From contig QANY01002366.1 of assembly GCA_003255025.1 (NCBI GenBank), forward strand, positions 7,509 to 71,508: a stretch of DNA of 64,000 nt, read 5' to 3'. The first letter of the stretch is position 1; each line of letters begins with the position of its first letter. Source of the DNA: Datisca glomerata. Its lineage: Eukaryota; Streptophyta; Magnoliopsida; Cucurbitales; Datiscaceae. Shown in pieces: positions 22,570-33,490 of this stretch. The position numbers were made by a program, and so were the translations under genes. Below the pieces are notes generated by a model. It did no database searches. It was not told the DNA's origin and worked only from the letters and a program-made list of their open reading frames with translations.

Positions 22570-23603
22570 TTTTACTTGAATAGAGAAACCACTTTACTTT
22601 CTATAAGCAAGGTAAGTAATCATTTTTAAAATTTTTGTACGATGTGACTCATAAGTGTGACTATGGCGCACGATTACTAATATGAAATTTTAACAGAAAA
22701 ATGACCAGCCCGATTTTTTCACCCCACTTCCCCCCGATTGTTTTGTTTCAAGGATTTCATCTTTCCTGTTTCGGAGGCCTATGGTCATGGACGATGAGCT
22801 TCCCAGTAATGAATGGAGAGCTTCGCGTCCTGGACATTGTGGCAAGCTTCGTATGTCTGAGATGATCAGCAGTTGGGACGAGAACTAGAGAACCACATAA
22901 GGGGGAAATGAAGTTCTAAAAGAATTAATTATGAAACATAAATATTTTTATACACAATATATATCAAGTGTACTAATAAGACTAATATACAACAACACGT
23001 CATCTTTTGATTTCAAAATATGTAATATATATATATAATGAAGAAATACATTGAATATACTATATGCAAAATGTAAAAATTCTGCACACCTAATGTAAGT
23101 ATTAAATATATTGTGTAAATCATGTATACTGTAATTTTATCACGTATTTTATGTACAATCAAAACCTATGATTCTCGAAAATCGTACCAATCACTCAGCA
23201 GTTGCCGTGTTTGTATTTCTCTGTGAAACCTGTGTCATTGGTGATTCCTTAAACTTTATGTCGTTTTTTATGACTAAATTAAAATTATTTGTCTACTAAC
23301 TAAGAGTATTTTTTTCAAAACTAACTAATTTTATGGAGTAGAGTATAATTACAAAAAATTTTAAATGAGAGTGTTGTTGGAAAACATTCAAAGTGCAATA
23401 GAAGTGTTTTCAATTGAACAAAGTGAAAGTATAATGATAAAATTAAGAAAAATTTAACCAAGTGATTATTTTTGAAAAAATATATAAATATATATTCTTG
23501 AATATTTTTACCAAACATTTGGTAGTAAAATAAAATAATGTTACTTCAGATATGAAAATTCTTTTGGAAAACAATGCAGTTACTTGTTTACATATTTCCT
23601 AAA
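22570..23603. other. AT-rich spacer
   Basis: No gene recognised. It contains a short TA microsatellite near 23027 and A/T runs. Confidence 0.55.
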
Positions 23604-24171
23604 TGTTAGCATAAAGAAGGATTCGAGCATCACCTAATATTGTCATGGAGCTTTCTGTCAAAACAGTTTGCATCTATTGCATCAGTTACTCTTAGGAGCT
23701 AACACTTGTAATTAGTTATTCTAAGGGAACTCTAGTGTTATGGAGTTGCTTATCATGGACCTCAATGTAATGTAAGTAATATGAATACATTATCTACTCG
23801 AGTATCTCAGTATGAAGCTGGGATCATTTTCTGCCAAAAAATTCTCTCTCTATTGCCTTCTTCTTCTTCCTTTCTTGATTCTTTCTTCCTTCACAAACTC
23901 ACTAACACTTACACTAAAAACTTGTTTCCCCGACTATCAGTTAGAAAGACCCTAAGCTGAAACTATACAAAAGCAAACAAAAAATCTTATGGAATAGAAA
24001 AATAGTTTACTAAACAAGAACATAGTAGTATCTTATAAGTAATGAGACGATCAAATAATACATTGGTTAATCAGTCATATCCATACTACGAGATCAATGG
24101 TTTATGTAATAGAATTTATACAAGACTAATAACTACTAAATTATCTTGAATTCATAATTTAAAAAGGTAAA

Positions 24172-24202
<31 letters not shown>

Positions 24203-24255
24203 ATACACACCCATTAGTAGTAGAAAGGCTACAAAGAACTTGCTTTCTCCAACCT
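23604..24255 (+). repeat. 5' LTR of the copia element
   Basis: Aligns with 32948-33485. It contains a TA microsatellite (about 24176-24202) that is shorter in the other copy (about 33417-33432). Confidence 0.75.
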
Positions 24256-24369
24256 AGCAGTTAAGATGAGTTCAAATATAGTTTTGAATGAAGGCAACCG
24301 AAAATTCTTTAATGGAGGACAGGGCTCTTTTACAAGAACTCATGAATGAATCAACAGAATTAAGGTTAT

Positions 24370-26745
24370 TCACCTTCTCATCACTATAGAAATGATTTTC
24401 AAGGTAGAAGGGGTGGTAGAAATGGTAGAGGCGACATAGTTATTTGTCAAGTATGTGGCAAACCAGGTCATACAACCAATATTTGTTACTTCAGATATGA
24501 AAGAACAACCCAAATCAGTCTCAAAATCAAAGTCTTTGGAACCACCAAGGGAGTTCCAATAGTACATATGCCTTCTTGGTCAACCAACGGAACTTCTCTC
24601 AAAATCCTTCTACCTACATCGCCTCATCATCGACATATATTGCCTCACCAGATACTGACAGTGATCAAGTTTGGTATGTAGACAATGCTGCTACCAATCA
24701 TGTCATAGCAGATCTCAACAACCTGAGCTAGCACAAGACTATTGTGGCATGGAGAATCTTGCAGTGGAAAATGGTAATGGTATTACTATATCTCATATAG
24801 GATCTGCATTACTTCCCTCAAACCTTTTTCCTTTGAAACTAAAATCTCTCCTAAGAGTGACAGACATTAAAAAGAACCTAGTTAGCATATCTAAATTGAT
24901 CAATGATAATAAGGTGTATGTTGAATTCCATGCTAACTGTTATTTTGTAAAGGACAAAGCCTTGAGAGCACTGCTTTTGCAAGATATTCTCCAAGATGGT
25001 CTATACCTTCTAACATTTCAAAATGCTAAGAACTCTGTTGCACTAAATTGTTGTGTACAAACTGCATTGCCTCTTTCTGTTTTAGATACTAAAAGTTATA
25101 ATAACATGCCTACTTCTGTTGATCACAATAATATCTCTTCTTTAGGTCGAATCAACAGTTGTTCTTCTATTTTTAACACATTTGTCAAATTTTGGCAAAA
25201 CCAGTATCAATAACAAGTCAAATATTTATTACCTATTTGTCCCTAGTATTACTCAAACTGTTAAAGTCTATATTTCCAAGTCTGAATGTATTATGAATGA
25301 TATTAATGAGTCAAATAAATGGAATTAAAGGTTGGGGCACCCTGCACATAGTGCCCTTACGAAGGCTCTAAAATCAGGTTAAATCAAACGTCCAAACCTT
25401 ATACATGATTTTTGTACTGCTTGTCAAAAAGGTAAAAATCACATTCAACCCTATCCCAATTTGTAACCAATACAAGCCAACCATTAGAATTGATCTATAG
25501 AGATCTTTAGGGGCCTTTACCTACCCTATCTAGAGAAGGATACAGATATTACATCTGTTTTCTAGATGATCTTAGCAGATTTTCTTGGGATTTTCCTTTA
25601 AAATTCAAGTCTGAAGTCTTACATGCTTTCACTATTTTTAAAACTCTTGTAGATAAACAATTTGATAAGCCTATGAAAATATTACAATCTGACTAGGGGA
25701 GAATATAGGTCGTTTACCTATTTTCTTCAAACACATGGGATTCTCTTTAGGCATCATTGCCTCCATTCACACCAACAAAATGGAAAAGTAGAAAGGAAGT
25801 ATAGACATCTAGTTGAAATATGTTTAACTCTTCTTACTCAGGCTGCAGTGCCACTTAACTTCTTGTGGTAATAAACAGATTACCAACACCTATTTTGAAC
25901 AATATATCACCACTCTAGAAACTATATCACAAAGTTCATGATTATAAGGCCTTCAAACCTTTTGGATGTGCATACTTCCCTTTCTTAGGCCATACAATTC
26001 ATATAAAGTAAATTTTTATTCGAACTTATGTCTTTTTATTGTTTTTCTTCTGAGCATAAAGGATACAAATGCCTGCATCCTTTAGGTAGAGTTTATATAG
26101 TTAGAAATGACAATTTTATTGAATCTTGTTATCCTTTTATGACTCATTTTACCAAATCTAAGTCAAACACTGAGAATATCTCTCATTCGTCATCTACTAT
26201 ACCTGATTTTACCTCTACTTTACCTTCTCACATCACATTCTCAAATAATTCCAATTCTATAAACCCTGGTGCATAAAACACCCATATGAGTGATAGTACA
26301 TTTGAGAATCACTTGCAAGATAGATCTCCCAGCTGTGGTACCTCAAATCCTAATCAATTAGAATCATGTAATCTTCCTACACATTAAAATATTCAATCAA
26401 TTATTTGTGCTGATAATTTTCCAGATTTTCCCTGTATTTCAGAAAATTTGGTCGTTGACCTACCTATACCATTCTCCTAGACCTGCAAACATTGCATAAA
26501 AATACACCCAGCCTCAAAATACCACTTCTAAACACCATATGAAAATTACATCAAAGAGTGGTATTAGTAAACCAAAAGCTTACACATCCTCCAGGCATCA
26601 CTCGTACCAAATTACCTACCCACTGAACCAACTTCAACCAAAAAGACTTTATGTAGTCCTATGTGGAAATAAGCAATGCTTGAAGAGTACATTGTTCTTC
26701 TTAAGAATAATACCTAGGATCTAGTATCCTATTCACCTAATATGA
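24370..26745 (+). pseudogene. copia gag end, protease and integrase, broken
   Basis: A zinc knuckle of type CQVCGKPGHTTNICYF is at about 24450. The protease motif at 24672 reads VWYVDNAATNHVIADL, so the Asp-Ser-Gly active site has become Asp-Asn-Ala. The frame 24671-25213 continues with the GAG-pre-integrase lead-in (LLRVTDIKKNLVSISKL). Integrase blocks follow: RLGHPAHSALTKAL (25333), HQQNGKVERKYRH (25770) and a later block FSSEHKGYKCLHPLGRVYI (26045). The pre-RT segment EEYIVLLKNNTWDLVSY ends at the gypsy insertion. Several stops and shifts are present. Confidence 0.83.
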
Positions 26746-26750
26746 CTCTG

Positions 26751-27660
26751 TGATGAGGATCCGGTTGCACAACCTCAAATGATGGATCTATGTCAAGTAC
26801 CAAGAGGCCAAATCACAAGAGTTAGAGAAAATAGGATGGATGAAGCACTCAATGGGAGTGTGATGTGGAGCATGACATGGAGTCTAACAACCTACATGGA
26901 GCATGACGTGCCATCCAACATGACAATCCACGTGGAGTATGATGTGGCATCCAACATTACAACCTATATGGACCATGACATGGCAACCAACATGGCAGCC
27001 GGCATGGTGCATGACGTGGCATCCAACATGGCGGCCTACATGGAGATGACATGGCATCCTACATGGCATTTCATATGGAGCATGATGTGGCGTTCAATAT
27101 GGTAGTCCACATGGAGCATGACATGGCATTTTGAATGATGATAAGGAATCAAGACACCTTGGCAATTCTAACCTAGAAGTGGACAACCAATATGAGTCTT
27201 TTAGGTGGATTACAAGTTCCATATTTATTGTAATTAATATTTATTTCTTTTAAATTTAGTTTAGGTGATTTAAACACTTTAGGACTCTTTAGGCTTCTAG
27301 TTTTTTTATTTAAGCATGGTTTCACAATGTATTAAAAAAACTTTGATCAATATAATTTTTTTGTGAGAGTTTTCTCTTTGGCTCTTCTTAGAACTTTTTC
27401 AGACTTATCAAGAACATTCTTGTGGCGTCTAAAACCTATACTTATCACTCACTTTTCCTTCTTGTTCTTGAGTGTGGCGTCTAAACCATACCTTTGGTTC
27501 TTTTCAAAGCATCAATTTGGGTCTTAGGTCTTATACCTAAGGTTCTCTTTGTGTCATAGAAAACGGGTCGGGGTTTATTCTTCTTTAAAATCGATCATTG
27601 AGTTCTTGAACCATCATTGTTATCGGGTTTCATCGTAAAACGACGGTGAGGTTCATATCA
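26751..27660 (+). repeat. 5' LTR of the nested gypsy element
   Basis: 910 bp, TG...CA ends. Close match to 30763-31670. Contains a 36-bp tandem array. Confidence 0.93.
26866..27136 (+). repeat. 36-bp tandem array inside the 5' LTR
   Basis: About seven copies of a unit of type ACATGGAGCATGACGTGGCA plus TCCAACATGGCAGCC. The 36-bp period (12 codons) keeps both strands open over a long stretch, giving Met/His/Asp-rich frames on plus and Cys/His-rich frames on minus. I take these frames as a by-product of the repeat, not genes. Confidence 0.9.
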
Positions 27661-27662
27661 TT

Positions 27663-27674
27663 TGGTATCAGAGC
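27663..27674 (+). other. Primer binding site of the gypsy element
   Basis: TGGTATCAGAGC, complementary to the 3' end of plant initiator Met-tRNA, starts 2 bases after the 5' LTR end. Confidence 0.92.
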
Positions 27675-27945
27675 TTTCGTTTTCTAGAGTCAGATTCAAG
27701 TCTGATTTTGTTTTTTCTGATTTGACGGTCGTTCTGAAAAACAATCATAACTTTTGATATGGTTGTCGAAATAGTCATTATTACATATCAAATCGAACGG
27801 ATTTTCGAGATCTACAATCTGTACGTTCATTATGAAGCCATATTTCATCGTTTTGATCATTTCACGAGGTGTTTAATTTTTCTCCGCAGTTTCATCTAAA
27901 AATATAGAATTTCAAATTTCAAATTCAAATTTCCATTGTTTTTTA

Positions 27946-28356
27946 ATTATCATATTATCTCATCATATCTTGTCATATCATATCTTATCTAATCTTATCA
28001 TAAATTATCTTATCTTTTCTTATCTTACCTTATCTTATCATTGTCTTATTTTATCATATCTTTTCTTATCTCATTTTATCTTATCTTATCATATATTTTC
28101 TTATATCATCCTATCTTATATTATCTTATTATTGTCTTATCTTATCATATCATATCTCATCTTGTCATAATTATCTTATATTTTATTATTACATCTTATA
28201 TTATCTTATCTTGTCATAACTTATCTTATTTTTTTCTTATCTTATCTTATCTTTTTCTTATCTTATCTTATCTAATCATTATCTTATCGTATCTCATCTC
28301 ATCTTATCTTATCTTATCTTATCTTATCCTTACCTTATCTTGTCCTAACCTATCTT
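27946..28356 (+). repeat. TTATC pentanucleotide array in the leader
   Basis: About 410 bp made almost wholly of TTATC units and close variants, between the primer site and the gag start. It is strongly pyrimidine-biased on the plus strand. The open frames over it are low-complexity artefacts. Confidence 0.93.
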
Positions 28357-28734
28357 CTGTAAAAAAAATAGTATAAGTTGATCTCCTTTTGTTTCCTTAT
28401 CTCGAAATTGTATCCCTTAGTTGTTTCTTTTCCTTATCTTCTCATAGTGTTTGATTTGTTTAGGTATTTTTGTTGTTGTTTGAAAATTGCAGATTCATTT
28501 ATTAGTTTTAAACAAGAACAGAAAGAGAAAACTAAGAGTGGTAAAAGGCAAGAGTGTGTGAGATCATTAGAGGGTAAAAGCCAACAAACATTGAATGAAA
28601 ACACGCGTGAAAAGAAAATTGAGTGAACCTCAATCTTTAGTGTAAACACGTGAGAGAGAGATTGTGCAGTCCTTCATTTTTTTCTACTAATCTTATTCTC
28701 TTTCACGTCTGTCAAATAGAAATAGTAGCGGAGG
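28357..28734 (+). other. Leader between the TTATC array and the gag start
   Basis: Non-coding element sequence with no recognisable domain. Confidence 0.5.
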
Positions 28735-28863
28735 AATGGCTGAAGGTGGTATGTTGAAGTTACAAATTGAGATGTTAGTGGGTGAATTTAAGAGAACGAT
28801 AGAAGAAGGCCTGGAACGATTGCATGAAAGGATTGATCGGGTCGAATGTGGAAATGAAAAGTG
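28735..28863 (+). pseudogene. gag N-terminal remnant of the nested gypsy element
   Basis: An ATG at 28735 opens a 42-codon frame reading MAEGGMLKLQIEMLVGEF and continuing with Glu/Arg/Leu-rich helix sequence, typical of the N-terminal coiled coil of gypsy gag. It stops at 28863. The capsid and zinc knuckle expected next are absent, and the sequence passes within about 170 bp to the protease. Confidence 0.6.
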
Positions 28864-29024
28864 ATTCTGAAAAGGAGTTCATGCCACAACTAGAGGATGC
28901 AAGTGACATTAAAGAATCGATCAATGGGGAACTTTCTGTAAAACGAAGAGCTCTTAATGCATAGCCGAAGAAGATGAGAAGGTACAACGAGAAAATATTT
29001 TTCATACTAGATGCCTTGTTAATG

Positions 29025-29636
29025 ATAAAGTGTGTAGTATGATTATTGATGAGAAAAGTTGTACTAGTGGGGCTAGCACTTACATGGTGGAAAAACTAAA
29101 TATCTCAATCCATACAAACTGAAATGGTTGAATGATAGTGGGGAAATCGAGGTGCATAAGCAAGTGTTAATTTCTTTCTCTATTGGCAAGTACAAGGATG
29201 AATTTTTGTGTGATGTAGTGTCAATTCAAGCAAGTCATCTTCTCTTGGGGAGATCGTGGAAATGTGATAGAAAAGCCACTCATAATGGTTGCAAAAATAG
29301 ATATACTCTTATAATTGATAAGAAACCCATTACTCTTGTACCCCTCACCTCAAAACAAGTGGAAGAAGATCAATTGAAGTTGAAAAGAGAGAATGAAAAA
29401 CAAAGAGAGATTGAGAATGAAAAAAAGAGAGAGAGGGTCAGGAAGATCAAGAGAGTGGGAGTTCAAAAAAAAGGAGTGTCTGAACAAAAGAAAAGAGTGA
29501 AAAATAGAGACTTGGGTGAGAGGAGTGAGAAAAATCAAGAGAGAAGAAAAGAGAGTTTTGATGCAAGAGAGAGTAAGATTAAGAGAGCTTTGAGTTCCAA
29601 CCGGCATTTGCTTGTACTTTTGTATAAAGAGGCTTG
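29025..29636 (+). pseudogene. Gypsy protease plus charged linker
   Basis: Starts with CSMIIDEKSCTSGAST at about 29033, where the usual Gly-Gly/Gly-Ser after the catalytic Asp is changed. The 169-codon frame 29128-29637 has QVLISFSIGKYKDEFLCDVV and HLLLGRSWKCDRKATHNG, the LLGRPW-type second half, and the ITLVPLTSKQV end. A long Lys/Arg/Glu-rich linker (29361-29600) separates it from RT. Confidence 0.82.
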
Positions 29637-30250
29637 ATTTTCGACTAACAAACTTAACCACTATTTGCCTAGTGTTTATGTATCTCTTTTGCGGCACTTC
29701 GAAGAAGTATTCCCTGAGGAAATGCCAAAAGGGCTGCCACCGATTAGGAGAATCGAGCACCGAATTGACTTTGTACTTGGAGGTCTCATCCAAAATAAAC
29801 TCGCTCATAGAAGATATCCGAATGAGACAAAGGAGTTGGAAAGACAAGCGAGCAAGCTCATGGAAAAGGGGTATGCCCATAGAAGCATGAGCCCTAATGC
29901 GGTTCTCGTATTTCTTATGACTAAGAAGGAATGGACATGGACAAAGTGCATTGATCGCCGAGCCATAAATAACATCACCGTAAAGTATCACCATCTCATT
30001 CCTAAATTAGTTGGTTCGCTTGATGAATTGCATGGTTCTTGTTTGTTTACTAAAATTGATCTTAAAAGTGGATATCCTCAACTTAGCAGGAGAGAGGGAT
30101 ATGAATGGAAAAAAACACTTAAAAGTAAACATGGATTGCATGACTGATTTGTAATGGTATATGGTTTAACTAGTTCACCTAGTAGATTCATGAGGTTGAT
30201 CAATCATGTCTTGTGTGCGTTCATGGGAAAATTTATGGTAGTTATCATTC
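29637..30250 (+). pseudogene. Gypsy reverse transcriptase, first half only
   Basis: The frame 29665-30147 holds FPEEMPKGLPPIRRIEHRID, then ELERQASKLMEKGYAHRSMS, CIDRRAINNITVKYHHLIPK and FTKIDLKSGYPQL, the ordered N-terminal RT blocks including the first catalytic Asp. After a stop the reading resumes with VYGLTSSPSRFMRLINHVL and ends at a segment like GKFMVVI, just before the place of the Y-x-D-D motif. The rest of RT, RNase H and most of integrase are deleted here. Confidence 0.87.
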
Positions 30251-30762
30251 AAAAGAATTTAAGGGGAAGAAATTTTTACCACATTTTAAGTTTGCATATA
30301 ATAGGTTTCTTCATTCTACTTCTTCTGTTGAGATTGTTTATGGATTTAATCCTTTAACTCCTATGTATATTTTAAATTTATCTACTAACAAGCATGCATA
30401 CTTGATGGTAAGAAATAGAAAGATCTAGTAAGGGTTTTACATGCCAAGGTCCAAGCAAACATTGAAAATAAGAATGAGCAATATGCTAAGCAAGCCAATA
30501 AGGGGAGTTTGAAGTTTGTTATACAACCTGAAGTTTGAGTTTGGAAGCACATGCGTGATGAAAGGTTTCCTACACAAAGGAAAATAAAATCATTGACTAG
30601 AGGGGATGGATCATTCCATGTCCTTGCAAAAATCAATGACAATGCCTACAAGCTTGTTCTTCCTGGTGAGTACAATGTAAGTACTAAATTTAATGTAACT
30701 AACTTGTTCCCATTTGATGTAGGTAATGATTTGAGGACAAATCCTTCTCAAGCGGGAGGGAA
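30246..30762 (+). pseudogene. Gypsy integrase C-terminal remnant
   Basis: After the deletion point, FLPHFKFAYNRFLHSTSSVE and IVYGFNPLTPM (30255-30365) match the end of the integrase core. The frame 30551-30762 then gives RDERFPTQRKIKSLTRGDGS, INDNAYKLVLPGEYNVS and the NVTNLFPFDVGNDLRTNPSQ end typical of plant gypsy pol. Confidence 0.85.
30750..30762 (+). other. Polypurine tract of the nested gypsy element
   Basis: AAGCGGGAGGGAA lies directly before the TGATGAGG start of the right LTR. Confidence 0.85.
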
Positions 30763-31670
30763 TGATGAGGATCCGGTTGCACAACCTCAAAGGATGGATC
30801 TATGTCAAGTACCAAGAGACACAAATCATAAGAGTTAGAGAAAAGAGGATGGATGAAGCACTCAATGGGAGTGTGATGTAGAGCATGACATCGAGTCTAA
30901 CAACCTACACAGAGCATGACGTGCCGTCCAACATGGCAGTCCACATGGAGCATGATGTGGCATCCAACATTAAATCTTACATGGACCATGACATGGCAAC
31001 CAACATAGCAGCCGACATGGTGCATGACGTGGCATCCAACATGGTGGCCTACATGGAGATGACATGGCATCCTACATGTCATTTCACATGGAGCATGATG
31101 TGGCGTTCAATATGGTAGTACACATGGAGCATGACATGGCATTTTGAATGATAAAAGGAATCAAGACACATTGGCAATCCTAACCTAGAAGTGGACAACC
31201 AATAGGAGTCTTTTGGGTGGATTACAAGTTTCATATTTATTGTAATTAATATTTATTTATCTTTTAAATTTAGTTTAGGTGATTTAAACACTTTAGGACT
31301 CTTTAGGTTTCTAGTTTTTCTATTTAAGCATGGTTTCACAATGTATTAAAAAACTTTGATCAATATAATTTCTTTGTGAGAGTTTTCTCTTTGGTTCTTC
31401 TTAAAACTTTTTCAGATTTATCAAGAATATTCTTATGGCGTCTAAAACCTAGACTTATCACTCACTTTTCCTTCTTGTTCTTGAGTGTGGCGTCTAAACC
31501 ATACCTTTGGCTCTTTTCGAAGCATCAATTTGGGTCTTAGGTCTTATACCTAAGGTTCTCTTTGTGTCACAGAAAACGGGTCGGGGTTTATTCTTCTTTA
31601 AAATTGATCCTTGGGTTCTTGAACCATCGTTGTTATCGAGTTTCACAAAGCGACAGTGAGGTTCATATCA
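30763..31670 (+). repeat. 3' LTR of the nested gypsy element
   Basis: 908 bp, near-copy of 26751-27660, with the same 36-bp array at about 30878-31146. Followed by the duplication CTCTG. Confidence 0.93.
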
Positions 31671-31675
31671 CTCTG

Positions 31676-32890
31676 ATAGGGAACAAAAGGGTCTATAAAC
31701 TCAAACTGAATCGAGATGGAAGCATCATGAGACACAAAGTCAGACTTGTTGCAAAGGGATTTCACCAAACTCTAGGAATTGATTTCACTGAAACACTTAG
31801 TCCAGTAATCAAACCTACCACAGTGATAGTGATACTTCATCTTACAGTGCCTTTTGGATGGGAGGTTAGGAAATTGGATGTGCATAATGTTTTCCTCAGT
31901 TGTTTCTAAAAGGAGATAATTTTATACCTCAATCAGAGGGTTTTGGTGATCCCCTTAGATGCAACTATGTGTGCATATTAAAAAAGGCTCTATATGGCTT
32001 TAAACAGGATCCAAGATCTTGGTATGATAGACTTAGAATTGTTCTCTTGCAATGGGGATTCGAAAATGCTAAGTCAGATACCTCTTTTTTTATATATCAG
32101 ACTCAACAACATGTTATCTATCTACTAGTCTATGTAGATGATATCCTAGTCACAGGTAACAACTCCAAGCTCATTCACAAAGTGACTTCTCATATGAACA
32201 AGATTTTTGCCTTGAAGGACTTGGGGCCAATACATTTCTTTCTAGGTGTTGAGTTCAGAGGGATAAGACTGGTATGTCCCCCACCCAAACCAAATATATC
32301 ACTGATTTGCTAAAGAAAATAAATTTGCCATATCTTAGTTTTCAAGTGAAGAAACTCAACCAGTTCATTCATGCTCCCACTGAGACACACTATTGGATAG
32401 CCTGCAAGAGACTGTTAAGATATCTAAAAGGAACAATTTATGAAGGTCTAGTTATAAAACTATCCTCAACACTAAGCGTCCAAGCCTTTTTAAATATTGA
32501 TTGGGCAGGAGATGTTGGAGACAGAAGGTCCACAGGTGCCTATTTGATATACTTAGGCAATAACCTAGTTTCTTGGTCATTTAAGAAGCAACACATAGTA
32601 TCATGGTCCAGCACTGAAGTTGAATATAGGGCCTTGACCAATGCATTTTCAAAAATCCAATGGTTCAAGAATCTCATGCTAGAATTATCATTGCACATGT
32701 CTCAACCACCCCATTATGTGGTGTGACAAAATTAGTGCACTAGCACTAGCTTCTAATCTAGTTCTTCATGGCAGAACCAAATACATAAAATTGGATGTTC
32801 ATTTCATTCGTGAGAATGTGCAATATATACAATTAAGCATCAGGTATATTCCCTCTATTGAACAACTAGCAGATCTTTCTACACCTTGAT
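31676..32890 (+). pseudogene. copia reverse transcriptase and RNase H
   Basis: Resumes copia pol after the gypsy insertion. The frame 31562-31909 has NRDGSIMRHKVRLVAKGFHQ and TLSPVIKPTTVIVILHLTV, then VRKLDVHNVFL. The frame 31900-32313 has KKALYGFKQDPRSWYDRL, and LLVYVDDILVTGNNSK with the catalytic YVDD intact. The frame 32274-32726 has the RNase H blocks DWAGDVGDRRSTGAYLIYLG and IVSWSSTEVEYRALTNAFSK. Frame changes at about 31905 and 32270 and loss of a segment before the RNase H part make it non-functional, but the blocks are well kept. Confidence 0.87.
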
Positions 32891-32937
32891 TCAATTACTT
32901 AAAAGGTAAGCTTCAAGTGAAAGACTCCACTTTCACC

Positions 32938-32947
32938 TTGAGAGGGA
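32938..32947 (+). other. Polypurine tract of the copia element
   Basis: TTGAGAGGGA directly before the 3' LTR start TGTTAGCATA. Confidence 0.8.
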
Positions 32948-33490
32948 TGTTAGCATAGAGAAGGAATCGAGCATCACCTAGTGCTAACATGGAGCTTCAG
33001 TTACTATTAGGAGATGACCACTTGTAATGTTATTCTGGGGGACCTCTAGTGTTATGGTGTTGCTTATCATAGACCTCAATGTAATGTAAGTAATATAAAT
33101 TTATTGCCTATTCGAGTATCTTAGTATGAAGCTGAGATCATTTTCTGCCAAGAAATTCTTTTTGTTTGCTATCGTCTTCTTTGTCCTTTCTTGATTCTTT
33201 CTTCATTCACAAGCTCATTAACTCTTACATTGAAAACTTGTTTCCCAGACCACCAGTTAGATGGACCCTAAGCTAAAACTATACAAAACCAAACAAAAAT
33301 CTTACAGTGGTCAGTCAGCCATATTCACACTCGGAGATCAATGATTTAAGTAATAGAATTTATACAAGACTAATAATAACTTACTTAACTTATCTTGAAT
33401 CATAATTTAAAATGTATATATATATATATAATACACACTCGTTGTTGATAGTAGAAAAGCTACAAATAACCTGCTTTCTCCAACCTTACC
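32948..33490 (+). repeat. 3' LTR of the copia element
   Basis: Matches 23604-24255. It ends about 900 bp before the MADS start codon, in the same orientation as that gene. Confidence 0.78.

Larger units (their letters stand above)
26751..31670 (+). mobile_element. Ty3/gypsy retrotransposon nested in the copia pol, internally deleted
   Basis: Two LTRs of about 910 bp (26751-27660 and 30763-31670) begin TGATGAGGATCC and end GTTCATATCA. The flanks are CTCTG at 26746-26750 and 31671-31675. A Met-tRNA primer site follows the left LTR and a polypurine tract precedes the right one. The inside is reduced: a gag start, protease, half of RT and the tail of integrase. Gag capsid, RT catalytic centre, RNase H and integrase core are missing. 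All structural signals in cis are kept, so it could once have moved with proteins supplied by an intact relative. Confidence 0.93.
23604..33490 (+). mobile_element. Ty1/copia retrotransposon, split by a later gypsy element
   Basis: Direct repeats starting TGTTAGCATA at 23604 and 32948 bound a copia pol on the plus strand: zinc knuckle, protease, integrase (24370-26745), then RT and RNase H (31676-32890). A polypurine tract, TTGAGAGGGA, precedes the right LTR. The gypsy element 26751-31670 with duplication CTCTG sits in pol just upstream of RT. Without it the element is about 5 kb, normal for copia. The N-terminal gag and primer site are missing. I could not find a convincing target duplication. 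The similarity between the two repeats continues to about 24255 and 33485, so the inner LTR limit is uncertain. Confidence 0.85.

Noticed and set aside
26779..27105. 108-codon plus-strand frame rich in Met/His/Asp (also 30885-31118) and Cys/His-rich minus frames
   Set aside because: Produced by 36-bp LTR repeats whose period is a multiple of three; present in both LTRs, no known domain.
27970..28376. Two open frames of 66 and 111 codons rich in Ser, Tyr, Leu and Ile
   Set aside because: They are translations of the TTATC pentanucleotide array, without any motif; an artefact of low complexity.
29350..29994. 214-codon minus-strand frame, the longest such shadow over the nested gypsy element
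   Set aside because: It lies antisense to well-supported protease linker and RT motifs; the Leu/Phe/Ser composition mirrors the purine-rich Lys/Glu codons on the other strand.
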